Shown here one piece after another: positions 8,970 to 18,665 of a stretch of DNA of 57,351 nt. A program made the position numbers and the translations under genes. Every line of letters begins with the position of its first letter. Position 1 is the first letter of the stretch. Origin of the DNA: Acidobacteriota bacterium. Lineage in GTDB: Bacteria > Acidobacteriota > Thermoanaerobaculia > Multivoradales > JAHEKO01. The notes below the pieces were generated by a model. The model saw nothing but the letters and a program-made list of their open reading frames with translations, searched no databases and was not told the origin of the DNA. The stretch lies in assembly GCA_022561975.1 (NCBI GenBank), contig JADFQD010000005.1:1-57351 (forward strand), written 5' to 3'.

Positions 8970-10819
8970 GCGGCTGCGGAGCTGTGCTGGAGTAGATGCA
9001 GCCGATAATAGATGTCTCCCAACGCCACCAACTCGTCGTGGCTCCCCTGCTCGGCGAGGTGCCCCTTGTGGAGGACCAGAATCCGGTCGGCCCGGCGAAT
9101 CGTCGAGAGCCGATGAGCGATGACCAGGGAGGTCCGATCGGCAAGAAGCTTCTCGAGACCCTGCTGGATCAGACGTTCGGTCTCGGTGTCGATCGAAGAG
9201 GTCGCCTCGTCGAGGATCAGGATGCTCGGATCATGGGCAAGGGCGCGGGCAAAGGCGATGAGCTGCTTTTGTCCGACCGAGAGCCCCGCACCTCGCTCCC
9301 GGACAATCGCATCAAAGCCCCCCGGCAACCGTTCGATGAACTCTAATGCGTGCACGTCACCCGCAGCGCGACGAAGGCGCTGCTCGTCGATCTGGCGATT
9401 GCCGAGGCTGATGTTCTCGGCGATCGAACCGGAGAAGAGAAAAACGTCCTGAAGCACAACCCCAACGGCGGTTCTGAGCCGGCGCAGATCCCACCGCCTC
9501 ACATCGACTCCATCCACCAAGACCGCACCCGAGTCGACGTCGTAGAAGCGCTGCACCAGACTCGCCAAGGTGCTCTTTCCGGCGCCGGTATGTCCCACCA
9601 CGGCAACCGTTTCGCCCCTACCGACACTGAATGACATGTCGTGGAGCACCTCGTCGCCAGGGTTGTAGCTGAAGCTCACATTTCGAAACTCGACGTGTCC
9701 GGACACGTACACCGGGTCATAGGGGCTCTCAGGGGACTGGATCTCCAGATCCCGGTCCAGCAACAGGAAGGTTCTCTCGGAAGCCGCCATCGCCGCCTGG
9801 AGAATGTTGTATTTCTCGGAAAGATCCGCCAGCGGTTGGTAAAAGCGCTGCGCATACTGGAGAAACGCCACCAGCGCGCCGAGAGACAGCGCACGCTGGA
9901 CCACTTGCCCGCCTCCGTACCAGAGCACCAGGGCTATGCCGAGCGCGATAATCAGTTCGACCGAGGGAAAGTAGACGGCGTAATAGAAGATCGAGCGCAG
10001 GTGAGCGTCGCGGTGCGCGCCGCTGATCTCGTTTAGCTCGACGAGCGTGGCGCCTTCCCGATTGAACAACTGAACGATCGACATGCCACTGATGCTTTCC
10101 TGCAGAAAAGAGTTGATCGCTGCCAGCCTCGCCCGCACCACCCGATACCACTGGCGAGCGCGGAGCTTGAACCAGAAGGTCAAGAGAAAAAGCAATGGCA
10201 GAATCGCAAAGGTCACCAGAGCAAGCTTCCAGTTGAACCAGAACAGGACGCACACGATGCCGCCCAGCAGAACCACGTCTCCAAAGATGGAAACCAGGCC
10301 CGCTGTAAAGAGTTCGTTGAGCGCGTCGATATCGTTGGTCACGCGGGTGACCAACCGACCCACCGGAGTGCGATCGAAGAATGCCACCGGCAAGCGCTGG
10401 AGCTTCGAGAAGACCTCCATCCGCAGGTCGTACATGATCCGCTGGCCCATGAACTGCATGGTGAGCCCCTGGAGATAGAGAACGCAAAAAGTGACTGCCA
10501 GAGCCCCGAGGTAGATGCCCGCCACCCAGGCGAGCCCCTGTTCCGCGCTCAGCTCAATACCGCGCGCCGTGAGCAGTTCGGAAACCAACCGGCTCAAGGC
10601 TGAGGGATCCGCCCCCTCGGCTGCCGGGCGAATAAACAGGTCGAGCGCCACGGCAGTCGCCAGTGGACCGACCAGCTGCAGCAGCGAGGACAATACGATC
10701 AGCCCGACCGCGGCGACCGCCATGCCTCGATGCGGCCAGACGTAGCCCAAGAGCCGCCTCATCAATCGCGCGTCGTATCCGCGGCTCTCGGCGGATGAAA
10801 GATCTTCCTCGAGATTCAT
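8966..10819 (-). CDS. ABC transporter, fused permease/ATP-binding protein
   Basis: GHTGAGKST Walker A, GLSVGQKQLIAFARAL signature, ILILDEATSSID Walker B. Confidence 0.9.
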   Translation of the reverse strand: MNLEEDLSSAESRGYDARLMRRLLGYVWPHRGMAVAAVGLIVLSSLLQLVGPLATAVALDLFIRPAAEGADPSALSRLVSELLTARGIELSAEQGLAWVAGIYLGALAVTFCVLYLQGLTMQFMGQRIMYDLRMEVFSKLQRLPVAFFDRTPVGRLVTRVTNDIDALNELFTAGLVSIFGDVVLLGGIVCVLFWFNWKLALVTFAILPLLFLLTFWFKLRARQWYRVVRARLAAINSFLQESISGMSIVQLFNREGATLVELNEISGAHRDAHLRSIFYYAVYFPSVELIIALGIALVLWYGGGQVVQRALSLGALVAFLQYAQRFYQPLADLSEKYNILQAAMAASERTFLLLDRDLEIQSPESPYDPVYVSGHVEFRNVSFSYNPGDEVLHDMSFSVGRGETVAVVGHTGAGKSTLASLVQRFYDVDSGAVLVDGVDVRRWDLRRLRTAVGVVLQDVFLFSGSIAENISLGNRQIDEQRLRRAAGDVHALEFIERLPGGFDAIVRERGAGLSVGQKQLIAFARALAHDPSILILDEATSSIDTETERLIQQGLEKLLADRTSLVIAHRLSTIRRADRILVLHKGHLAEQGSHDELVALGDIYYRLHLLQHSSAAA

Positions 10820-10983
10820 GAATCGCGAAACCTTAGCAGCTCGCGGCGAGAGTCGAGACCGCTACGCGGGCGGAGTCCAGCTGATTCGCTGAGTTCCGCT
10901 CATTTTTGGCAGCTTCGGACATCCAGCGTCACCTGTGACATTTTGCGCACCGCCACCCAAACCGCTGTTGCTATACTACGCTA

Positions 10984-11001
10984 TCCGTTGAAAACAACGG
11001 A
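10984..11001 (+). promoter_or_regulatory. Perfect 7-bp hairpin TCCGTTG-AAAA-CAACGGA in pilT leader
   Basis: Direct inverted repeat 19 nt upstream of the pilT ATG; TATACT at about 10973-10978. Confidence 0.45.
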
Positions 11002-11019
11002 CCTTAGAGGGATTTCCGC

Positions 11020-12132
11020 ATGACCGTAACGCTCAACGCCTTGCTCAAAGAGATGGTCGATCAGGGCGCGTCGGATCTCCATATTACAACCAACTCGGCA
11101 CCTCAAATACGCATCGACGGCGTCCTGCATGCGCTCAATCACGCAGCGTTCACGCCCAGCGAGACCAAGAAGCTCGCCTACTCGATTCTGACCGACAAGC
11201 AAAAGCAGCGGCTGGAAGAGACGCTCGAACTCGACCTTTCGTTCGGCATCAAGGGATTGGCGCGCTTTCGCGGCAATATCTACCACCAGCGCGGCGCCGT
11301 GGCATCCGCCTTTCGGCAGATCCCCTTCGAGATCAAGGGCTTTCGGGAACTCGGTCTCCCTGCGATCGTGGAGACGCTCTGCGAAAGGCCTCGCGGCCTG
11401 GTGCTGGTTACCGGTCCCACCGGATCGGGCAAGTCCACGACCCTAGCCGCCATGATCGACAAGGTAAATAGCGAGAGAGCCCAGCACATAGTTACGATCG
11501 AAGATCCGGTCGAATATCTCCACCATCACAAGAAATGCATCGTCAACCAGCGTGAACTCAACGTCGACACCCTCAGCTTCACCCTGGCACTCAAGTCGGT
11601 CCTGCGCCAGGACCCGGACATCGTCCTGATCGGCGAAATGCGCGATCATGAGACCATCGAGGCGGCGCTTCGTATCGCCGAGACCGGGCATTTGACGTTT
11701 GCGACTCTGCACACGAATTCCGCGGCTCAGACCATAAACCGCATCATTGACGTCTTCCCGGGACATCAACAGTCCCAGATTCGCGTCCAGCTCTCTTTCG
11801 TGCTCGAGGGCGTTCTGTGTCAGTCCCTACTGCCTCGCGCCAGCGGCTCCGGTCGCTGCATGGCGATGGAAGTCTTGATACCGAACTCCGCCATCAGAAA
11901 CCTGATTCGAGAGGACAAGATCCACCAGATCTACGGCATGATGCAGACCGGTCAGTCGAAATTCGGAATGCAGACCTTCAATCAGTCTCTTGCCGCGCTC
12001 TACGCGCGCCGAGCGATCGATCTCAAGACCGCCTTGAACCAGTCATCGAAGCCGGACGAACTGCAGGAGATAATTGCTCGTAGCGCCGCTGCGGGAGACC
12101 CGCGCGGGCGGCCGAGTCGGGCCGCCCGGTAG
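11020..12132 (+). CDS. pilT: Type IV pilus retraction ATPase
   Basis: DLHITTNSAPQIRIDG, GPTGSGKSTTLAAMID, RQDPDIVLIGEMRDHETIEAALRIAETGHL. Confidence 0.95.
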   Translation: MTVTLNALLKEMVDQGASDLHITTNSAPQIRIDGVLHALNHAAFTPSETKKLAYSILTDKQKQRLEETLELDLSFGIKGLARFRGNIYHQRGAVASAFRQIPFEIKGFRELGLPAIVETLCERPRGLVLVTGPTGSGKSTTLAAMIDKVNSERAQHIVTIEDPVEYLHHHKKCIVNQRELNVDTLSFTLALKSVLRQDPDIVLIGEMRDHETIEAALRIAETGHLTFATLHTNSAAQTINRIIDVFPGHQQSQIRVQLSFVLEGVLCQSLLPRASGSGRCMAMEVLIPNSAIRNLIREDKIHQIYGMMQTGQSKFGMQTFNQSLAALYARRAIDLKTALNQSSKPDELQEIIARSAAAGDPRGRPSRAAR

Positions 12133-12155
12133 CGACAAGGTAAGGAGTCGATTCA

Positions 12156-13361
12156 ATGCCGAGTTTTGTTTGGAAGGGACGCGATCGTCAGGGCGGCTTT
12201 CAGGAGGGCACTCTGCTTGCCGACTCGAGGGACGCTGCCGCCCTCATGCTGCGCCAGCAACAGATCCGGGTCAACAGCCTGCGCGAGAAAGGGCGCGAAA
12301 TCGCCTTTCTTCCCAGAATCTCGCGCAAAATAAACCAGCAAAAGGTAGCTCTCTTTACCCGGCAGTTCTCCGTCATGCTCGACGCGGGCCTACCGTTGGT
12401 TCAATGCCTCGAGATTCTCGGCGAGCAGCAAGACCACCCGGCGTTCGGACAGCTGCTGAACAAGGTGCGCTCGGACGTCGAAGGTGGCGCCTCCCTGGCC
12501 GAGGCGATGCGGCGTCAGCCGAAGGCCTTCGACAATCTCTACGTGAACATGATCGCCGCCGGAGAGGCCGGCGGTATCCTCGACATCATCCTCCAGCGAC
12601 TGTCGGTCTATCTGGAGAAGGCGGTCAAGCTCAAGAATCAGGTCAAAGCCGCGATGATGTACCCGATCACGGTCATCAGCATCGCGGTCGGAGTGGTCTG
12701 GCTCATTCTCTGGAAAGTGATTCCGGTGTTCGCCCAGCTGTTTGCAGGGCTCGGGGCGGAGCTACCCGCGCTGACTCAGTGGGTCGTTGCCGCGAGCAAT
12801 TTCCTCGCCAGCTACTCGATTTGGATCATTCTCGCGCTTATCGGGATGTTTCTTGGGCTCCGCTCCTATCACCAAACCCATGCTGGTGCTCGGGTGCTTG
12901 ATGGGATGCTGCTCCGAGTTCCGATCCTCGGCGAAGTCTTGCGCAAAATTGCCGTCGCGCGCTTCTGCCGGACGCTCTCGACGCTTACGGCTTCGGGTGT
13001 ACCGATTCTCGATGGCCTCCAAATCACCGCCAAGACGGCGGGCAACTCGATCATCGAAGACGCCATCATGGTCACCCGAAGAAGTGTCGAAGAGGGCAAG
13101 ACCATCAGTGGCCCACTGGGAGAAACCAAGGTTTTTCCGTCCATGGTCGTTCAGATGATCAACGTCGGCGAACAGACCGGTGCCCTCGACCAGATGCTCT
13201 CGAAAATAGCCGATTTCTACGAAGACGAAGTCGACACGGCGGTGGCCGGCATGGTCAAGCTCATGGAACCGATCATGATCGTGGTCTTGGGTGCGATCAT
13301 CGGTACCATCGTGACCGCCATGTATCTGCCTCTTTACACAATCCTCGGCTCCATCCAGTAG
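12156..13361 (+). CDS. pilC: Type II secretion/type IV pilus inner-membrane platform protein
   Basis: FTRQFSVMLDAGLPLVQCLEIL; two repeated T2SSF domains. Confidence 0.93.
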   Translation: MPSFVWKGRDRQGGFQEGTLLADSRDAAALMLRQQQIRVNSLREKGREIAFLPRISRKINQQKVALFTRQFSVMLDAGLPLVQCLEILGEQQDHPAFGQLLNKVRSDVEGGASLAEAMRRQPKAFDNLYVNMIAAGEAGGILDIILQRLSVYLEKAVKLKNQVKAAMMYPITVISIAVGVVWLILWKVIPVFAQLFAGLGAELPALTQWVVAASNFLASYSIWIILALIGMFLGLRSYHQTHAGARVLDGMLLRVPILGEVLRKIAVARFCRTLSTLTASGVPILDGLQITAKTAGNSIIEDAIMVTRRSVEEGKTISGPLGETKVFPSMVVQMINVGEQTGALDQMLSKIADFYEDEVDTAVAGMVKLMEPIMIVVLGAIIGTIVTAMYLPLYTILGSIQ

Positions 13362-13383
13362 GCACCGAGTCGGAAGGAACCCG

Positions 13384-15099
13384 GTGGAATCGCAGAATGT
13401 AGCCGTCCGCCTTGCGGGTCCGGACTCGCAAGGCGTGGGCCCCGAAGGCAAGCTGTTCGCCCAGCTACGTTGGGTAATCATCCTTCGGCTGGTGGCGATC
13501 ACCAGTGTTGTGCTGCCCTATTTCCTTCTCCAGCTGGCCGACAGTTCGAAGAGCCTGACTTTCGACTTGCTCTTTCGCGGAGCCGGAGTTACCTATGCCG
13601 CGAGCCTCCTCTACCTGACCCTCTTGGCTTTGCGGTCGCCGAGCGCACAGGCTCAGGCCTACCTTCAGTTCTTCGGCGACCTCTTGCTGATCACGGCACT
13701 GGTCCTCTTCGTGGGCGCAACCAGCAGTCCGTTCACGATCCTCTATCTCATCATCATCACCGAAGCCTCGGTTTTCTTGAAGCGACGGGCCGGCGTTCAC
13801 ACAGCAAGTGCGGCTTGGCTTCTCTACGCGGGTATCACTCTGGCCACAACACAGGGCTGGGTAGCGGTTTCGGGGGGCGAGGTTCAGGCGGAGATCTCGC
13901 CGCTGCTCCTCACCTACTACTTGATCATTCATCTGATCGGATTCTACGCGGTTGCCTTCATGACCTCCCACCTGGCCGCAAACGTGGTCCGGGCGGAGAG
14001 CGCCCTGATCCGCAAGGGAGAGCGCTTGGCCGAACTGCAGGTGGCCTATGGAGACGTAATCGAATCCATCCCGAGCGGTCTCATGACCACCGACAGATCG
14101 GGCCTGATTACCAGCGCCAACCTCGCCTCTCAAGAAATCCTCCGAAGGCCGTTGGAGCGACTGCTCGGCAAGCCGGTTTCTGAAATAGGCCTTTTTGACC
14201 AGGAGGCCTGGGATGGCCTCCGCGCCAACACCCGAGGACAACAACGAAGCCGGCTCGAAGCCACCTATCAGATCGACGGACGGGAACTCGAGATCGGCTA
14301 CACGCTGAGCCCGCTGAGCGGCAGCGACGGCCCGCCCGCCGGCTTCATTCTGATCTTTCAGGACCTCTCCGACTGGAAAAGGCTGCAGGAGGAGGTGCGT
14401 CTGCAGGAGCACATGGCAACGGTCGGGCAAATGGCCTCCGGGCTCGCGCACGAGATCGGCAACCCGCTGGCCGCGATCTCGGGATCGGTGCAGATGCTCT
14501 CATCCGGAATCCCGGAGGCCTCACCGACGCGCAAGCTGCTCGATATCATCCTCAAGGAGAGCGAGCGCCTGGACCGGACCATCAAAGGGTTCCTCCAGTT
14601 CGCGCGTCCGAAGCATGCCGCAAGTGTGCGCTTCGATGTCGCGGCGCTGGTCTCCGAGAACGTTTCGCTTCTGCGCAACAGTGGCGAAGTAGACGATGGC
14701 CACGAGATAGAACTATCTCTCGAGCCCGCGAGTGTCTATCTGGTAGGCGATCCCGATCAGATCAGTCAAATTTTCTGGAACCTGGCCCGCAATAGCCTGC
14801 GAGCCATGAAGGAGGGCGGCAAGCTGCAAATCAGCGGCCGCTTGGTAAACGATAACTATCAACTCGACTTTCTGGACACGGGCTGTGGCATGACCGCCGA
14901 AGAGAAGTCCCAAATGTTTCATCCGTTCCGATCATACTTCGCCGGTGGGACCGGAATCGGCATGGCGATCGTCTATCGGATCGTCGAAGAACACCACGGA
15001 CAGCTACAGGTGGACAGCCGTCCCGGCCAGGGCACGCGGGTCCGCGTCATACTGGCCGGAGCGGTTGCCGCCTCCGAACCCGTGCCCATGGAGGCCTAG
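13384..15099 (+). CDS. pilS: Sensor histidine kinase of pilus regulation
   Basis: TM N-terminus, PAS, ASGLAHEIGNPLAAISGSVQML H-box, GGTGIGMAIVYRIVEEHHG G-box; GTG start. Confidence 0.88.
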   Translation: MESQNVAVRLAGPDSQGVGPEGKLFAQLRWVIILRLVAITSVVLPYFLLQLADSSKSLTFDLLFRGAGVTYAASLLYLTLLALRSPSAQAQAYLQFFGDLLLITALVLFVGATSSPFTILYLIIITEASVFLKRRAGVHTASAAWLLYAGITLATTQGWVAVSGGEVQAEISPLLLTYYLIIHLIGFYAVAFMTSHLAANVVRAESALIRKGERLAELQVAYGDVIESIPSGLMTTDRSGLITSANLASQEILRRPLERLLGKPVSEIGLFDQEAWDGLRANTRGQQRSRLEATYQIDGRELEIGYTLSPLSGSDGPPAGFILIFQDLSDWKRLQEEVRLQEHMATVGQMASGLAHEIGNPLAAISGSVQMLSSGIPEASPTRKLLDIILKESERLDRTIKGFLQFARPKHAASVRFDVAALVSENVSLLRNSGEVDDGHEIELSLEPASVYLVGDPDQISQIFWNLARNSLRAMKEGGKLQISGRLVNDNYQLDFLDTGCGMTAEEKSQMFHPFRSYFAGGTGIGMAIVYRIVEEHHGQLQVDSRPGQGTRVRVILAGAVAASEPVPMEA

Positions 15100-15105
15100 C
15101 AGGCG

Positions 15106-16518
15106 ATGTCGAGCTACCGCATTCTCGTCATCGACGACGAGAACAGCCTTCGTGAGTTCCTGCGCATACTGCTGGAGGAGGAGGGCTACGCCGTCCGGGA
15201 AGCCGATTCGGTCGAAAGCGCTCGCTCGGTACTCGCCGAAGACTCTTTCGACCTGATTCTCTGCGACATCATGATGCCGGACGGCAACGGTCTCGACCTT
15301 CTCAAGGACATCAAGGCCTCCTCGGCAGCCGAAACGGCAGTCATCATGATGACCGCCTACAGCTCGACGAAATCAGCCATCGCCGCTATGAAGCTGGGAG
15401 CCTACGATTACGTACCCAAACCCTTCGACGTTGACGAACTCAAGGCGATCATCGAGAAGGCGGTCGAGCGCAATCAGCTCCTTGCCGAGAACGTCTACCT
15501 TCGAAAAGCGCTCGAGCAAAAGTACGGCTTCTCCAACATCATCGGGCGCAGCTCCCGAATGCAGGAGATCTTCTCCCTGATCGAGCGTGTCAGCCGCACC
15601 GCCTCGACCGTTCTAGTTCAAGGTGAGAGCGGCACCGGGAAAGAGCTGATCGCGCGCGCCATTCACTTCGCCAGCCCGCGATCGAAAGGTCGATTCCTGT
15701 CGATCAACTGCGGCGCTCTCCCCGAGCCCTTGCTCGAAAGTGAGCTCTTCGGCCACGAACGGGGTGCTTTCACAGGGGCCGTCAAGAAAAAGAAGGGACT
15801 CTTTCGAGAGGCCGACAACGGCACCATGTTCCTGGACGAAATCAGTGAGATGAGCACCTCCATGCAAGTCAAACTCCTGCGAGTGCTCCAGGAGAAAAAG
15901 GTGCGTTGCGTGGGAGGGCACGAGGAAGAGCCGGTGGACGTACGTATCATCGCGGCTACGAATCAGAATCTAGAAGCCCTGATTGAAGCAGGTGAATTCC
16001 GCGAAGATCTCTACTACAGAATCAACGTCATCCCGATCGAAATCCCTCCCCTGCGCCACCGCCGGGAAGACATCCCTCTACTGGCAGACTTCTTCATCAA
16101 GAAATACGCGGCCGAAATGGGAATCGCGACGCAGCGCGTCGAACAGGATGCGATGCAAGTGCTCGAGGCGTACCGTTGGCCCGGCAATGTGCGGGAGCTG
16201 GAGAACGTGATCGAACGGGCGCTGGCCTTGACCACCAGCGACTCGATCAGCATTCGAGACATTCCAGAGCATCTGCGAGGACCAGCCAGACGCAAAGACT
16301 CCTGGATAGAGCTACCGGCCGAAGGCATGGACCTGGAGGGTCACTTGGAAGATATTCGCCGGCACCTGATGTCCCAATCATTGGATCGGAGCGGCGGCGT
16401 GCAAACCAAAGCCGCGGAGCTGCTCGGAATCAGCTTCCGTTCGTTCCGGTATTACTCGAAGAAGGTCGGGCTTACCGCCAGCGAAGTGGCTGAAGAAGCC
16501 GTAGTCATCGAAAACTAG
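15106..16518 (+). CDS. pilR: Sigma-54-dependent response regulator
   Basis: Receiver domain DDENSLREFL; GESGTGKELIARAIH, ESELFGHERGAFTGA; C-terminal Fis-type HTH. Confidence 0.92.
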   Translation: MSSYRILVIDDENSLREFLRILLEEEGYAVREADSVESARSVLAEDSFDLILCDIMMPDGNGLDLLKDIKASSAAETAVIMMTAYSSTKSAIAAMKLGAYDYVPKPFDVDELKAIIEKAVERNQLLAENVYLRKALEQKYGFSNIIGRSSRMQEIFSLIERVSRTASTVLVQGESGTGKELIARAIHFASPRSKGRFLSINCGALPEPLLESELFGHERGAFTGAVKKKKGLFREADNGTMFLDEISEMSTSMQVKLLRVLQEKKVRCVGGHEEEPVDVRIIAATNQNLEALIEAGEFREDLYYRINVIPIEIPPLRHRREDIPLLADFFIKKYAAEMGIATQRVEQDAMQVLEAYRWPGNVRELENVIERALALTTSDSISIRDIPEHLRGPARRKDSWIELPAEGMDLEGHLEDIRRHLMSQSLDRSGGVQTKAAELLGISFRSFRYYSKKVGLTASEVAEEAVVIEN

Positions 16519-16530
16519 CCTGCAGGCTAG
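16515..16530. repeat. Perfect 16-bp palindrome CTAGCCTGCAGGCTAG between convergent pilR and xdhC
   Basis: Read directly; includes the pilR stop codon. Confidence 0.6.
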
Positions 16531-17378
16531 GCGATCTCGCGCCGGCTGGCCGACTTCTCTGCGCCCCGTCCGACCCGGATCATCTCGGCCAGAATCGAGA
16601 CCGCGAGTTCTCCCGGCTTATCGGCCCCGATCGACAATCCTATCGGCGCGCGAAAGTCGTGCTCATCCGGATCAAGGCCGAGGTCGAGAAGTTCTCTTCG
16701 AACTCGCTCGATCTTGCGCTTGCTTCCCATCAAACCCAGGTAGACCAAACTCTTTGGGCGCTGCCTCAAGATCGAGGCCAGGGCGGCCAGGTCGGTCTCC
16801 CAGCATCGGCTGACCACTGCGACATAAAGATCGCGGCTGGCGAAGCCTTCGAGGAAAGGCTCCGCATGCTCTCGGTCTATTGCGACAATCACCGAATCGT
16901 CGGGAAAAAGTTCCGGATTCCTGAATTCCTCGCGATCGTCCGCAATCACGACATCGAAGTCGCACAGAACGGCATTGTGAGCCAACGCCTGGCCGACGGG
17001 GCCGCCTCCGCAAATGGCTAGCAGCGGTTTGGTCACTAGAACCTCCAGAAACACTTCCACAAGGCCACCGCACACCATCCCGGTGGCTTCGCCTCGCACG
17101 GCAGTCTCGGTCAGATAGTAGCGCTTGATCTCGGATTGCGGAGTCTGCTCCGCGAGCTTGGCCCGGGCGTCGTCCTCGACCAAAGCCTCGAACGCGCCGC
17201 CTCCCAGGTTTCCGAAAACCGTGCCATCGGCCCTGACCAGCAGCTTCCAGCCCGGCTTGCCTGGGCTCGAGCCTTCCGTGCGAATCACCTGACACAGAGC
17301 GGCCTTTCCATGCCGCCGGACGCTGCTTTCGGCTTCCTTGAGAACGTCTGAAATCGTCGGAAGCTTCATACGACGCAC
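16527..17378 (-). CDS. XdhC/CoxI family protein (molybdenum hydroxylase maturation)
   Basis: GSSPGKPGWKLLVRADGTVFGNLGGGAFEA, ICGGGPVGQALA, YLGLMGSKRKIERVRREL, RAPIGLSIGADKPGELAVSILAEMI. Confidence 0.88.
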   Translation of the reverse strand: MRRMKLPTISDVLKEAESSVRRHGKAALCQVIRTEGSSPGKPGWKLLVRADGTVFGNLGGGAFEALVEDDARAKLAEQTPQSEIKRYYLTETAVRGEATGMVCGGLVEVFLEVLVTKPLLAICGGGPVGQALAHNAVLCDFDVVIADDREEFRNPELFPDDSVIVAIDREHAEPFLEGFASRDLYVAVVSRCWETDLAALASILRQRPKSLVYLGLMGSKRKIERVRRELLDLGLDPDEHDFRAPIGLSIGADKPGELAVSILAEMIRVGRGAEKSASRREIA

Positions 17379-17393
17379 GAATCCTATGCCGCG

Positions 17394-17738
17394 TTAGTCC
17401 GACGGCGAGGTGCTCTTGGAGGAGGCACTCTTTGCCAAGCTGGTCTCCGTAGCGCTCGACTTCTCCGAACCGCTCGATTTCTTCGAGTCCGTCGTGTCGC
17501 TCGACCCGGTCGATGTCTCTTTGGCACCGTTTCCGTCCGAGGTCTCGGAAGCCTTGCCTTTGCGGGCGTAGTCGGTGACGTACCAACCGCTGCCCTTGAA
17601 CTGAAAGGCCGGTGCCGACATCAGCTTCCTCACCTTGCCGTTGCACTCCGGGCATGCCGTGAGCGGCACGGCGGAACCGAGCTGGAGGTGCTCGGTTCGC
17701 TTCCCACATTCGGTGCACTCGTACTCAAAGATCGGCAT
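17394..17738 (-). CDS. FmdB-family zinc ribbon protein with Ser/Thr-rich tail
   Basis: MPIFEYECTECGKRTEHLQ...CPECNGKVRKLMSAPAFQFKGSGWYVTDYA. Confidence 0.9.
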   Translation of the reverse strand: MPIFEYECTECGKRTEHLQLGSAVPLTACPECNGKVRKLMSAPAFQFKGSGWYVTDYARKGKASETSDGNGAKETSTGSSDTTDSKKSSGSEKSSATETSLAKSASSKSTSPSD

Positions 17739-17785
17739 CGGCGAAACTCCGGTCCATCCCGGCTCTCAACCGGGAAAAATGTTGT

Positions 17786-18553
17786 CTATTGCTCTCGTCG
17801 CGCTGGAACCTGTTGCGGCGCCACCAATCGATCCTCTGAGGACCGGCGCCGAACAAGATGCAGCACTTGAAAGGCATATATCAGCTTAGCATTTTCGGCG
17901 GCGCTCAGAGGCTCGAGCGAACAAAGATCGTAGAGTGACTTCTTGCCGTCGATCGCGGTCAAGAGCCGGTAGGCATTCGAGTCGAGCCCGATCTCGATCA
18001 AATCTTCCCATTGGAAGCTGCTTTCGAAGATCGTCGAACGCCTGCCCAGCCGCTCGACCAGCGGCTTGGCCTCGGGCGCCTGCCTGATGCCTTCGAAAAT
18101 CACCCTTCTCAGAGGCAATTGAATTCGGACTCGCTGAGGGGCGCTCGGCTCTCCGACATTAAAAATGATCTCGCCGTCGCGCCAGTTGAAGAGACTCCAG
18201 ACTATCTCTTCGATGTGAGCCTGAATCGCTTCGTAGACCTCACGCGGAGTCAAGATTCCGAGCTCGATCAGCAGCACGCCGAACCGTTTCCGGCCGCTCA
18301 CGAGCGCATCGGCGACTCGCTGGTAGTCTTCCTTCGTGAGCTTGCCGAGGCGCTTGAGGTACTCGCCAAGACTGTCGCCGAGGTCGTTCGAACCGGCGTG
18401 AACCACCTGTCCGTCCTGGAGCACGATCTTCTTGACTACCGAGCCCTGAGTGGCCTCGATGGTCCCCGCAACCCGGAAGCGATGCACCGTAGAGAGCATC
18501 TCCGGCAAGGTAACCTCTCGGATACTCGCGCGGTACTCGAACTTTCGCTTCAT
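17786..18553 (-). CDS. DUF4388/PATAN-domain protein
   Basis: LPEMLSTVHRFRVAGTIEATQGSVVKKIVLQDGQVVHAGSNDLGDSLGEYLKRLGKLT. Confidence 0.75.
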   Translation of the reverse strand: MKRKFEYRASIREVTLPEMLSTVHRFRVAGTIEATQGSVVKKIVLQDGQVVHAGSNDLGDSLGEYLKRLGKLTKEDYQRVADALVSGRKRFGVLLIELGILTPREVYEAIQAHIEEIVWSLFNWRDGEIIFNVGEPSAPQRVRIQLPLRRVIFEGIRQAPEAKPLVERLGRRSTIFESSFQWEDLIEIGLDSNAYRLLTAIDGKKSLYDLCSLEPLSAAENAKLIYAFQVLHLVRRRSSEDRLVAPQQVPARREQ

Positions 18554-18665
18554 AGCTATGGTGAGAGTTTGGCCTCCATCTGCCTGGAATTACCGACTCA
18601 ATATAGCACCCGGCCAGCCGGCACTCGGTTGCGCGACTCACATCAATGATCTTGTAAGGTAACCC

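Noticed and set aside
12105-12128. GC hairpin CGGGCGGCC-GAGTCG-GGCCGCCCG at the pilT 3' end
   Set aside because: No T-tract and pilC follows in the same direction; may be a processing site but not called
13465-14451. 328-aa antisense ORF opposite pilS
   Set aside because: Shadow ORF with no recognisable features
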